Positions 8,277 to 19,900 of a stretch of DNA of 41,118 nt are shown piece after piece. The DNA comes from Isosphaeraceae bacterium (GTDB lineage: Bacteria; Planctomycetota; Planctomycetia; Isosphaerales; Isosphaeraceae): NCBI GenBank assembly GCA_031291845.1, contig JARLIH010000045.1:1-41118 (forward strand), written 5' to 3'. The notes below the pieces were generated by a model. It was given only the letters and a program-made list of their open reading frames with translations, did not search any database and was not told where the DNA came from. Position 1 is the first letter of the stretch; the number at the start of each line of letters is the position of its first letter. Both the position numbers and the translations under genes were made by a program.

Positions 8277-8575
8277 CGAAAGCACTCCCGTCGCGGCGAT
8301 CAGGATGCGCGGCGTTCACGAAAATAGGCGCCGGCTTTCCTCAGGCCACGTGATAGGCCGCCGGTTCGGCGCAGCGCCTCTATGTGTTTCCGGCGATTCT
8401 TGAATGACAAAACGATAACGAATTTGAGCGAATGCGACAACGACCGCGAGAGTAATCGATAGCGGCAGAAAGGAGGATTTCGTGAATCTGCCCCAAAGTA
8501 CGTAGAATTCGCGAAGACAGCGAATGACGGCACCGCCGGGCTGTCCCGAATTCTCACGGCCGGGTTTGCCACCCC
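8277..8575. other. Intergenic region between selA and the FAH gene
   Basis: It is less GC-rich than its surroundings. A weak sigma70-like promoter candidate on the minus strand is listed separately. A GTG-started 90-codon frame (8300-8572, minus) begins just after the selA stop with a GAGGGG behind it, but it has no recognisable domain and I leave it uncalled. Confidence 0.45.
8412..8440 (-). promoter_or_regulatory. Possible sigma70-type promoter for the FAH gene
   Basis: On the minus strand TTGTCG (8440-8435) and TATCGT (8417-8412) are separated by exactly 17 bases. They lie in a locally AT-richer stretch 136 bases upstream of the FAH start. The hexamers match consensus only moderately, so this is tentative. 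Confidence 0.22.
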
Positions 8576-10018
8576 TCACGGGCTGCCGGTCCTGGCCCAG
8601 TCGGCCGCGCGGCGGACGGCCTCGAACAGGTGCACGTCGTTCGATTCGGGGACCGCGCGAAGGTCGATGAGGACGGATCCGCGGTGGACGCGGGGAACGA
8701 CCGGTGGATCTCCCGAGCGAAGCAAGGCGGCCCATTCACCTTCGTTGAGGTTCGCGGCGGAGCAGGGGGGAGCCACGCGCACCCCGCTCGAGGGGAGTGC
8801 CTCGGCGGGGACGCTGCCGCCTCCGAGAAATGCGTGGGTCGCCTCGACGGTTGCGTCGAGCGCCAACTCGCTGCGAAACCGCTCGGCGAGGGTCGCGGAC
8901 CGCGCTCCGAGCGAATCAGCCGACGCGCTTAAGAAGGCCCAGAGCGGGATGCGGCGGCTGGCGAGGTCCGGGTCGAGGGCGAGTCGCAACGTGGCCTCGA
9001 GTGCGGCGAGGGTCAACTTGTCGACGCGCAATGCGCGCATCAGCGGGTCGCGTTCCACTCGCGTGACCGCCTCGTGCGACCCGATGATCAGCCCGCACTG
9101 CGGGCCGCCGAGCAGCTTGTCGCCGGAGGCGAGCACGAGATCGGCACCCGCGGCCAGCCCCTCCGCGATCGTCGGCTCGCCCGAGATGTGCGGCGGCTGG
9201 CCCGGTCGAAGTGCGCCGGAACCGACATCGTCGATGGCCTGGATCCCCCGCTCGCGCGCCAGCGCGCAAAGCCCGGCGATGGGAACGTCCTCGGTAAAGC
9301 CGACGATCCGGTAGTTGCTGGTGTGGACGCGCAGCAAGGCGGCGGTGTCGGGACCAATCGCCCGCTCGTAGTCTGAGAGACGAGTCCGGTTCGTGGTGCC
9401 GACCTCGCGGAGCTTCGCTCCGGAGACCTCAAAGATTTCGGGAAGGCGGAAGCTGCCGCCGATCTCCACGAGTTGCCCTCGAGAAACGATCACCTCACGC
9501 CCGGACGCGAGCGCCCGGAGCGACAGGACGGTGGCACCGGCGTTGTTGTTGACGACCGTGGCCGCCTCGGCGCCGGTCAATCGGGCCAGCAACTCGGCCA
9601 CGCCGGCGGTACGCTGCCCGCGCTCGTTACGGGCCAGGTCGAATTCCAGGTTACAGTACCCCCGAGCGACGGCCGCGACCGCGCGCACGGCCTCCTCCGC
9701 CAGCGGCGCCCGTCCCAGGCCCGTATGCAGTAAGACGCCGGACGCGTTGATGACCGGGCGGAGGGATGGGCGTTCGGCCATGAGTAAGGAAGTCGCCCGT
9801 CGCGCCAGGCTGCTTGGGTCGACCGGCGGCGCCTCCCCGCGCGCCAGGAGCTCCCGGGCCTCCGCGAGCGCAGCGCGAACCGTGCGCAGGACGGTTGCGC
9901 GTCCCCGCGCTGCCCGGACTCCGGCCAGTTCGGGCTGCTGGAGCACCTCGTGAACCGGAGGCAGTCGGCGGAAGGCGGGGTGACTCACGACGGGACGAGC
10001 CCCTTCGGCCGAAGACAT
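8576..10018 (-). CDS. selA: L-seryl-tRNA(Sec) selenium transferase
   Basis: A 480-residue PLP enzyme that converts seryl-tRNA(Sec) to selenocysteyl-tRNA(Sec) with selenophosphate. All the SelA hallmarks are present: INASGVLLHTGLGRAPL (90-106), NLEFDLARNERGQR, VVNNNAGATVLSL, VIVSRGQLVEIGGSFRLPEI, VGTTNRTRLSDYE, VHTSNYRIVGFTE, and the PLP lysine K301 in ASGDKLLGGPQCG. MRALRVDKLTLAALEATLRL follows. The length is normal. The frame is open to 10177, but the ATG at 10018 matches the usual SelA N-terminus (a short segment, then HPAFRRLPPVHEVL) and is preferred. No selB, selD or selC lies next to it, although selB commonly follows selA in bacteria. The preserved motifs argue for true SelA rather than an amino-sugar-metabolism paralogue. 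Confidence 0.95.
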   Translation of the reverse strand: MSSAEGARPVVSHPAFRRLPPVHEVLQQPELAGVRAARGRATVLRTVRAALAEARELLARGEAPPVDPSSLARRATSLLMAERPSLRPVINASGVLLHTGLGRAPLAEEAVRAVAAVARGYCNLEFDLARNERGQRTAGVAELLARLTGAEAATVVNNNAGATVLSLRALASGREVIVSRGQLVEIGGSFRLPEIFEVSGAKLREVGTTNRTRLSDYERAIGPDTAALLRVHTSNYRIVGFTEDVPIAGLCALARERGIQAIDDVGSGALRPGQPPHISGEPTIAEGLAAGADLVLASGDKLLGGPQCGLIIGSHEAVTRVERDPLMRALRVDKLTLAALEATLRLALDPDLASRRIPLWAFLSASADSLGARSATLAERFRSELALDATVEATHAFLGGGSVPAEALPSSGVRVAPPCSAANLNEGEWAALLRSGDPPVVPRVHRGSVLIDLRAVPESNDVHLFEAVRRAADWARTGSP

Positions 10019-10917
10019 GAGGGCACGGTTTCCCCCACGTGTTGCGCCAGTAATATCACCAGGAGCGTACACGCCCTCTGTTGATGCGGCCAGAGCGCGC
10101 TCCGGAACGCGTGCGTCGGTACGCGGCCGGCACGAACCGATCGTCGCGATGCTCGGGTCGACCACGCGCGGTCTCATGCCAACGATGCGAATGGTTGGCG
10201 CGACCCGAGGTTCGACTTCAATTTACGCGCCGATCGTTGCCCGATTGTGCACCCCACGTCGACGCTGTTGCTCTGGGGCGACACGGGAACGGGTCTGCCT
10301 TGAGAACGCCACCTTGGGGCGCGACGATGTTATTCGTCGAAGGGAGCCGCCGGGCGCGGGCGCTCAGCCGGTCTCGCTCACAACCCTGCCAAATTTTTTT
10401 CGACACCGGGATTTTTTCGGACTCCGAGCCGCGCCCCAAGACGCGATTGTCCGGCGGGCCGCCGGGACGGGCTCGAATCGCTCCATCCGGAGCGCCTGGC
10501 CTCCGGCCGGCCGGCTTTGCCAACCGACGCTCACGCGAGGGCGCCGGCCCTCGCATCCATCCGCTCAAGCACAATCGAGCCATGAACTTCCGATTGCGGA
10601 ACGGCGGGATAGGAGTCGCGTAAGTGTTCCTTACAAGAAGCGCTTGTCTGATCTCGGCGAAAGTCGACCCAATAAGCATACAGATATTCCAGATTGGATT
10701 CGCTTCGATCTCGCATAATTTATTGTATTTCTATTATCGGGTTTCCGGTTGTAGCGGTAGTGACGGTGGATAAAACTAATCCAGCACTTGACTGGACCGA
10801 TTCTCCCCTGCATTCTCATTTTATCTTTCCCGTAATCTAGGGTGAGTAGTCATCGTTCGTCTCCAAGTTGGCGACGCCTCCGGCAAGCCCTCCCTCCCCG
10901 ACCAAGAGAGTCAAATC
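10019..10917. other. Long divergent intergenic region upstream of the giant surface-protein gene
   Basis: About 0.9 kb between selA (minus) and the giant gene (plus). No coding region is convincing. Two T tracts lie at 10394-10400 and 10412-10417. A distinctly AT-rich stretch at about 10660-10850 is the likely promoter zone of the giant gene. The best pair there is TTGACT at 10788-10793 with CATTCT at 10811-10816 (17-base spacer), but its -10 element is poor. I looked for a selC-type tRNA next to selA and found none. Confidence 0.45.
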
Positions 10918-13900
10918 ATGCGCCGCGTTGCATCGAGGACGGGTACGCAAACTGATGGCCGCTCGGTGGGGCTCGAGATCCGGTCCCTACAAAAGCTGCG
11001 CAGGGCGCGCTTGCGCCTGCTCGCGATGGAGACGCTCGAGGACCGGACGCTGCTGGCGACCCTGCCGGCGCCGGTGACCTCGAATCCGGTGATGATCAAC
11101 GGGACCAACAACGGGTCGACGACCAACGGGCCCAACCAGAGCAGCCCGACGGTCGTGGTCAACCCGCAGAACCCGAACGATTTGGTCGCGGTATGGACGT
11201 CGTTGCAGCCCACGAATGACAACGGGTTGGAACCCGTAGTCCCTGCCGGGGCGTTCTCGACCAACGGCGGCACAACCTGGCACACGTTCAATCCCCTGAC
11301 GAACGGTGTCTTCACCGATCCGACCTCATCGACGACCAACCCCGTGCCGTTTGTCGACTCGACGGACGCGACCGTCGCTTTTGACGGCGCCAACAATTTC
11401 TACATCGTCGTTTCGGAGCACAAGGCCGACAACAGCGTGGGCGTGCTCGTTAGCAACAAGTTCAGCTTCTCGGGTGCTGCCCCGACCGCGGTCCCGGCGT
11501 CGGACAATGTGGTCGTGTACGCCTGGAGCCAGAACCAGGTGTTGAAGCCGCAGGTAGCCGTTGATTCCAGTGTGTCGTCGTTCACGGACACGAACGCCGC
11601 AAGCCAGACAGTGACGCAGACGGACACCGCGAGCGGCAACGAGTACGTGACCTGGGCCACCAGCGACGCAAACCCCGCCGGGTTCACCAATTTCAATCCC
11701 AACACGATCCGGATGGCCGAATCGCTCGACGGCGGCAAGACGTTCTCCCCGTCGATCGTCGTGGACACCGGCGCGAACAGCGGGTTGGAGCGCGACACGT
11801 CGCCGGTCGTCGCAATCAGTCAAGGTGTCGGCACAGGGGGGAGCAGCACCGACACCGTGACCGGCGGCCAGGTCAATGTCGCGTGGGATGATTTCGGGAC
11901 CTTCAGTACGGCTTCCCCCCCCGAAGATGCGGTGATGTTCACGGGCCTGGCGGGGCCGTTGAATGGCCAGCAACTTGCGTTCTCCGGAAGCGGTGGCTTT
12001 TTCGGACCCGGCGTTGGGAGTCCGGTTACATCGACGCCAACGGACTTCCCGATCACGATACCCGCCGGCGTAAACTTCACCCTCAGCCAGGTCGCGGTTA
12101 AGCTCTCGGTGACCGGCGCCACCTTGTCGAACGACATCATCGAATTGATCGCGCCCGGCGGCGGTATCACGATTCTGTCGAACAACGGTGGTGCCAACAA
12201 CGGCGCTTCCGGCGCCACCCTGGGCATCGGCACCGGCGGGTTCAACCTCGGCACGACCTTTGACTCCACCTCGAGCATTCCCATCTCTAATGGCACGGGA
12301 CCCTATATCGGGAACTATGCCCCGTTCCAGAGTTTGAACGGGCTCAAAGGCTCGCAGGTTACGACCGGTCAGGTGTGGGACGTCCGCATCATCGATACGG
12401 CCGCGGACACCGGGGGGACGGTTCAGAATGTACAGATTCAGTTCAGCACGGGCCTGCAGCAGACCGTCACTCAGAAGGTGATCGCGCGGACGACCGTCCG
12501 GGGCAACGCGAGCTACACGTATGGGATGGCCACGAATTCAGATCCAACGGGCATCGGTCCCGGAATCGCGATCGCCTCGGACAACACCCTCGGCGCCTTC
12601 AGTGTTCACGAGGGGAACATCTATATCGCGTACGTCGATCGCGCGAACGCCACGGTCATCCCGGTGTTCGACGCGAACAACCCCTCCGACAACACCGACG
12701 TCTACCTCATCAACTCGACCGATGGCGGCAACACCTGGAACAACACGCACTTGGCGGGCTCCGGCAGCACCACGGGAATGGTAAACCAGGACAACGCGGC
12801 CACGGACGGATTCTCCTCGGCCGCCACGCTCGGTTCGGGCAACTCCAACGGTTTCGTGAGCGGGCGCGCCCAGTACCAGCCGGAGGTGGCCGTCGACCCG
12901 GCGACCGGCACGGTGGTCGTGTCCTACCTTGACGCCGAATACGACCCCTCGCTGGCTCGCGTGGCGACGAGCATCACCACCAGCATCGATGGCGGGCAGA
13001 CGTTCGGCGGCACGACGTACGCGAATGCCTCGCTGACCGCCACGGACGAGGCGACCAACAGCCAGGTCGCTCTCCAGCCCGTTCTCGACAACGACTCGTC
13101 GGGCAACCCGAACCGTGACACGACGTTCGCGTTTGGCTCCCACCAGGGATTGGCCGTCTATGACGGCAAGGTGTACCCGGTCTGGTCGGGCAACGACAAC
13201 GGCGGGCCCAAAGCTCAAGAGCTGCTCCAGATCCACATGGGCAAGGTGACCATCGCCGCGGGGCCGCGGGTCATCGATGGGACGTCAGGCCCCATTGGGG
13301 CAGGGACAGCCGACACACTCAACATCAACCCCGCCCCGGACGGCTCGCCGGAGGTGACGGCGATCGTCGTCACTTTTGACCGACCCGTTTCCGTCGCGTC
13401 GTTCCTCGCGTCGCAGGTGCAGCTCATGGCGCGGAACGCCAGCGGCGGTGCGCTGGCCGTGCAGCCGGTTGTGCAGTTGATTACGGCGAACGACGAAAGC
13501 AATGGCGAGGCCGACAGATTCACGATCACCATCTCACCCGACTCAACGCCGGGAACGCTCAGTTACACGATCGGCCCAAACATCTTCGACCTGGTCAAGA
13601 CGCGGTTGACCAGCGCCGGCAACAAGATGGACCAGAACCAGGACGCGAAGGCCGGCAACGGGAACTCCGACCTCTTCGAGGTTCCCGCGACAGCCACCGT
13701 CGGCGCGGCGCCGTTCATTGCGCCGTACGCCACCGCGTCGCTGCCGATCATCATCCCCGGCCCGCACGTCCTGAGCACGGACGTGGGAGCGACCGTGGCA
13801 TCGGGCAGTCCGGGGCCGCAGCCCAACGCCGGCACCAGCGTAAACGAGGTCCTCAACGCCACGAATAGCTTCCTCGACGTGACGTTCGACCGGGACATGC

Positions 13901-16900
13901 TCAACTCCTCGTTCACGCCCGCGGACATCCTCCAGATCGCCGGCCCTGCGGGGAACGTGAACCTGCCGCAAACGTTCGGCACCGGTAACGTGAACCAGTC
14001 CGTCCCGCAAAACGGGCAGACGCTCAACTCGTACCTGCTGATCCCGCCCGACAACGGCTCGTTCCCCATCAGCAACCTCACGGTGACCGTCAACATCTCC
14101 GACTCGCGGGACTCGAACCTGACGGGTTACCTGGTGTCGCCAAGCGGCACGAAAATCTTGCTGTTCCAGAACGTCGGCGCCCAGGGGCAGAACTTCACGT
14201 CGACCACGTTTTCCGACTCGGCCAGCACGTCGATCACGGCCGGGACCGCCCCGTTCACGGGCTCGTACCGGCCGCAAAGCCCTCTCAGCGCGCTCAACGG
14301 CACGGACCTGTCACCCGACAGCCTGCACAGCACGTGGACCCTTCAGCTCGTGTCCAGCAGCGGGACCAACGTCGGCTCGCTCGTCTCCTGGTCGCTGACC
14401 GCCACGCCCTCCTACACCGTCACGCCGAAGAACGACGGCACCGCCCCGGGCACCTCCAAGACGTTCCGGATCGGGTTCCCGCAACAGTCGCTCAGCGGCA
14501 CCTACACGGTCTCTCTTGCTCCGTCGATCACGTCCGCCGGCGGCTTCGAGCTCGACGAGAACCTGAATGCGGGGCTCGACTCGCTCCGGGGCTTCACCCC
14601 GGGCGGGAACACCACGACCGTCGTTTACAACTCGACCGATACGCCCCAGTCGATCGCGCCGGGACAGACGATCACCTCGGTGATCACGATCCCCGACACG
14701 TACTTGCTCCAGGGGATCACGCTCGGCCTCGACGTCCTCGACACCTTCGATCCGAACCTCACGGCCTACTTGATCCCGCCACCCGGGCTGAACGTCCCGA
14801 ACATCACGCTCTTTTCGGGAGTCGGCACAACCGGCAACCATACGAACTTCACGGCTACCGTCTTCGACGACAATGCGACCACGCTGATCCAGAACGGCGG
14901 GTCGCCGTTCACCGGTCGGTTCATCCCGCAGGAGGGGGTGGGGAGCGGCACTCTCAACCAGTTGGACGGCGTATCCCCCGCGGGAAACTGGACGCTCGAG
15001 ATCGTCAACAACTCGACGACCAACGTCACCGCGACGCTCAAGGATTGGAACCTGACGTTGACCAAGCCCCTGCCCAGTAACGGGCTCGGTTCTCCGGTCG
15101 CGGACCAGGTCTCGGCGAGCTTCCGCATCTTCACGATGGACCCGACCAACCCCCTGTCCAGCAGCACCTGGACGGCGGTCGGCCCAGCGTCTGTCGGCGG
15201 CGCCAACTCCGGACGCATTGGTGGGCTGGCGGTCGATCCTTCCGATCCCTCGGGCAACACGGTTTACGTCGGCGGCGCGAGCGGCGGCGTCTGGAAGACG
15301 ACGGACTTCCTCACGACCGACCCGCAAGGCCCGACCTATGTTCCGGTGACGGCCTTCGGCCCGACGCTCGGTTACGACATCGGAGGCATCGCGGTCTTTG
15401 GACGGAACAACAGCACGCTCGATTCCATCGTGTTCGCGGCCACCGGTGAAGGCGATGCCGGCTCACCCGGCATCGGTGTCCTGCGGTCGATGGACGGCGG
15501 CCAGACCTGGACCCTGCTCGACAGCACGGTCAACGTCGATGTGAACGGCAACGAGCTGCCGCTCAACTCGCCGGCGCGCGACCATGCCTTCGTCGGCGAC
15601 TCCGCCTACAAGATCATCGTTGACCCACACGCCACCATCAACGGCAACGTCGTCGTCTACATGGCCCTCAGCGGTCCCACCGGCGGCATCTGGGTCAGCT
15701 ACGACTCGGGCAACACGTGGGGCGTCCTGAACGGGCAAGGCAAGCGTGTGGCCAACCTGCCCGGGCAGGCCACCGACGTCGCCTTCGACAACATGAGCGG
15801 CACCGTTGACAAGATCAGCAACCCCACGGGCAACCTCCAGATCGTTTACGGTGCCATCCAGGGATCGGGCGTTTACATCAGCACCAACGAGGGCCAGGCC
15901 TGGAACATGATGAACGGCGGGGCGGGCAATGCGTTGATGCGCAATGGCGACCTCGTTCCGAGCCCACCGATCGCCGTCAACAACGACGGTGTCAACCCCA
16001 ACGGGGCCTTCGGCCGCATCGTCCTGGCAAGCCCGGCGCTCGTGCCCTCCTCGGTTTCCAACTCGACGCTCGAGAACCTCGTCTATGGCGGCTGGCTCTA
16101 CGTGGCGGTCGTGACTCCCGACAGCCATCTGCAAGGCGTCTACGAGACGAAAGACTTCGGCGCCAATTGGGTCAAACTTAGCATCGCGACCGTGCCAGGC
16201 ACGCCCGCCGCGCCGAACGCGGTGCCAACGAACAACACGTCCCAGCCCAACTACGACCCCCTGGGCAACGCGACCTTCGCCCAGGGCAACTACGACATCT
16301 CCTTCGCAATCGACCCGACCAATCCCAACATCACGTACCTGGGCGGCACAAAAGACGGCAATCCCGCGGGGTTCATCCGGATCGACGCCACGGCGGTCGA
16401 CGACTCCCACGCCTTCAACCTGTCCAACGAGCTGCTCGACGGCGGCACGCTCCAAACTAGCGCCACCGGGGGCATAGGTTTCAACGGCGGCGGCAACGAT
16501 TTTTCGGGGGAGCCCGCCATTGATCCTCTTACCAGCCCCTTTATCAACCTGATCTACAACAACGCGAACCCACTCGCCTCGAACTCGACGTTCTTCGTCA
16601 CGAAGGCCACCTCGTTCGCCAACAGCGGCGCCGGCGTGACCTGGATCCCATTCGACCTGCCGAGCGCCAACACTGACCAGCACCGAATCATCACGATGGT
16701 CGATCCGACCACGGGGCTCCCGCGGCTCATCATCGGTGACGACCAGGGGGTGTACACGGCGGTTGATGACAACGGATCGTTTCTCATCGGGGACGGAACC
16801 GCCGACGTCGTCACCGGGAGCAGGAACGGCAACCTCCAGATCACGCAGTTCTATTACGGTGCCGCCCAGCCCACGAACACGGCCGCGCTCAGCGCCGGCG

Positions 16901-19900
16901 CCATGTTTTTCGGGAGCGCCCAGGACGACGGCACGCCTTCGTCCAGTGCGGACGTGCTGAGCACGGGTGATATCACGTGGACCGGTCCACTCGGCGACGC
17001 GAGCGGCGTTGCCACCGATCAGGCCGCGGGGAGCGACCTGGGTACGCTCTACCAGTACAAATGGCCCTGCTGTAGCGGCAGCGCCAGCACCGACTTCTTC
17101 CAGGTAAACGGAGTATCCCGCACGTCGGGCTTGATCCTGACGTCGACGGGGGGTGCCAACACGCCCGATCCCGAGTGGCCTTTCGTTGCGGGTTTCAACT
17201 TCGCGGTCAACCCGATCGACGGCGATCAGATCGTGCTCAGCTCCGCAACGGGCAACGTGTTCCGAACCGAGAACCAGGGCCTGAACTGGTTCGTGATCGG
17301 CAAAGGTTCGGTGCTCGACGGGACGAACGCCGATGCGCTCGCCTTCGGCGCCCCCGACACCAACATCGCGAACAACGGCAGCCTCGACAACTTCATCTAC
17401 GCCGGAACGGTAGCCGGCAACATCTTCGTCACCCAGGACGGCGGCGGCGCTGCGGGGACCGACTGGATCAACCTCGACAACGGCGCGCTCGCGACCAATC
17501 AAGGCTCGATCAAGGCCATCGTGCCCAGCCCGGTCCGGGGGAGCCACGAGGTCTACCTCGTCACGACGACCGGCGTCTTCTTCGACCAGAACTCCGTGCC
17601 GATCATCAACCCGATCACCGGCCAGGTCATTACGCCGGCCACGCAGTGGGTGAACGTCACGGGCAACCTGTTCAGCATCACCCATAACGACTTTGGCAAT
17701 CCGAACCTCACCGATCAGCTCCTCAAAAGCCTGAGCTCCCTTGAGGTCGACTGGCGCTACACGATCCCCAACAAGCCCGGTCAAGCCGAGACGACCGACC
17801 CGACCCTCACCCACCCCGTGCTTTACGTTGGCGGCGCGGGTGGTGTGTTCGTGTCCTACAACAATGGCACGACGTGGGCGCCGTTCACATCAACCAGTCT
17901 TAGCAACATCAGCGTGCCCGCGGGCAGCGGCGGCTTCCCGGTCGCGAACGTCTCCGACCTGGGAATTGAGGACGGGGCCATCGACCCCACGACGGGCCAC
18001 CCGATTCAGAACGCTCAGGAACCGAACATCCTCCTGGCCACCACGTACGGGAACGGCGAATACGCGATCCGCCTTGCTCCGCAAGTCTTCACCAGCACGC
18101 TGACCCTCGACGCGACCCAACCGCCGCCGCAAGGCAGCGACAGCGGGCGAAGCGCCACCGACCTGGTCACCAACGTCAAGGGAGCGTTCTTCGACGGGTA
18201 TAGCGAGCAGAGCGCCTTTGGCAACACGGTCACAGTCAATATCTACAACATGTCGTCCGACCCCGGCAGCCCGGTTCCGATCGGTAGCCCGATCGGCACG
18301 GCGACGACCGATTCGGCGGGCCACTTCGTGGTCCAGATCACCGACACTTCGACGCTGCAAGACGGTCAAGTGACGATCGGCATCCAGGCCACCGACGCGT
18401 CGGGAACGCAGGGTAACATCGCGCTGTTCACCTACACGCTGATCACCGCGACTCCGACCGCACCGACCGGGATTACCCTCGACCCGACCCAGCCGTCACC
18501 GGGGGGCAGCGACAGCGGCGTGGTGGGCGACAACATCACGAACGTCACGGCGCCGTACTTCGACGTGGCGGGCATCGAGAACGCCAACACGAGCGGCGTC
18601 ATTGCCGCGGCGGCCCCCTTCGAGGTGTTCCTCTACCGCTCAACCAGTCCCAGCGGACCTTGGACGCTGGTGAACCAGGAAATCGATCCGACCCTTAATC
18701 CGACCACCCAGTTCGATACAGTCACCATCCAAGATCCCGGCCCGCTCACCGGCAGCGCCGCCGGGATTAACTACTACTACTACGCGACGCAACAAGACAT
18801 CGCGGGGAATACCAGTCCGGCCAGCAGCCCGGTCTTCCAGATCACCGTCAAGACATCCGCGCAGACGCCTACCGGCCTGAAGCTTGACCCGAACAATCCC
18901 GCGGGAGGCAGCGATACCGGGAGCAGCAACACGGACGACATCACCAACGACAAGACGCCGTTCCTGAATGTCTCGAGCATCGAGGCCACTGCAACGTCCG
19001 TGATCCTGCTGGCATCGTTCAACGGCGGCGCGTTCAAGGTGGTGAACACCGAGAGCCCGGTCGTCTTCAACACCGACGGCTCGGTGACAATTCAGGACCC
19101 GGTCCCCGCGCAGCCCGACGGCACGTACACCTTTGAAGTCAAGCAGGTCGACGTCGCCGGCAACACGAGCGCAGCCAGCGCTCCGTTGCAAGTCCTCATC
19201 GTGACGGCCACGCCCGTGATTCCGACCCTCGCGCTCGACTCGGGAAGCGACAGCGGGACCAAAGGCGACGGCATCACGAACGTGACCGACCCCTCGATCG
19301 ACCTGACCGGCCTCGCCACGACGCCCCCGTTCCCCCAGGACGGCCCCTACACCGTCACCTTGCTCCGGGCCACCAGCGCGAGCGGCCCGTTCGTTGCCGT
19401 CCCTTACACCGTCGTCTCCGGCGCAGGCACGAGCGCACCGGTGATCAACGACGCAGGACCGCTCCAGCCCGACGGCAACTACTACTACAAGGTCGAGACC
19501 ACCGACGTCGCCGGTAACTTCAGTCTCTCGCAGGCCCTCCACATCCTCGTCGTCACCGCCACGCCGGCAACCCCGACAGTCGCGCTCGACGCGGGAAGCG
19601 ACAGCGGAGTGAAGGGGGACGACATCACGAACGTCACCAGTCCCTCGCTCGACCTGACGGGCCTCGCGACCACGCCCCCGTTCCCGGCCGACGGGCCGTA
19701 CACGGTCACACTGCTGCGATCGTTCAACGGCGGGCCGTTCGTCGCGGTGCCCTACACCGTGGTCTCCGGCGCAGGCACAAGCTCACCAGTGATCAACGAC
19801 GCCGGTCCGCTCCAGCCCGACGGCACTTATTCCTACGAGGTGAAGACAACGGACGTCGCCGGCAACTCGAGCCTCTCGACGGCCCTGTCCATCCTGGTTG

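Noticed and set aside
8300..8572. A 90-codon GTG-started minus-strand frame directly after selA
   Set aside because: A Shine-Dalgarno-like GAGGGG is present, but the residue composition is random-looking and a promoter-like element lies within it.
10130..10240. A possible tRNA-Sec (selC) next to selA, suggested by GGTTCGACTTC and a nearby TCA
   Set aside because: There is no U before the TCA, no paired anticodon stem and no 8-bp acceptor stem with CCA. It is not a tRNA.
15463..17814. A 783-codon open frame on the minus strand, opposite the giant gene
   Set aside because: It lies wholly inside the giant gene, has an Arg/Val/Asp-rich composition and no recognised domain. It is an antisense shadow of GC-rich coding sequence.
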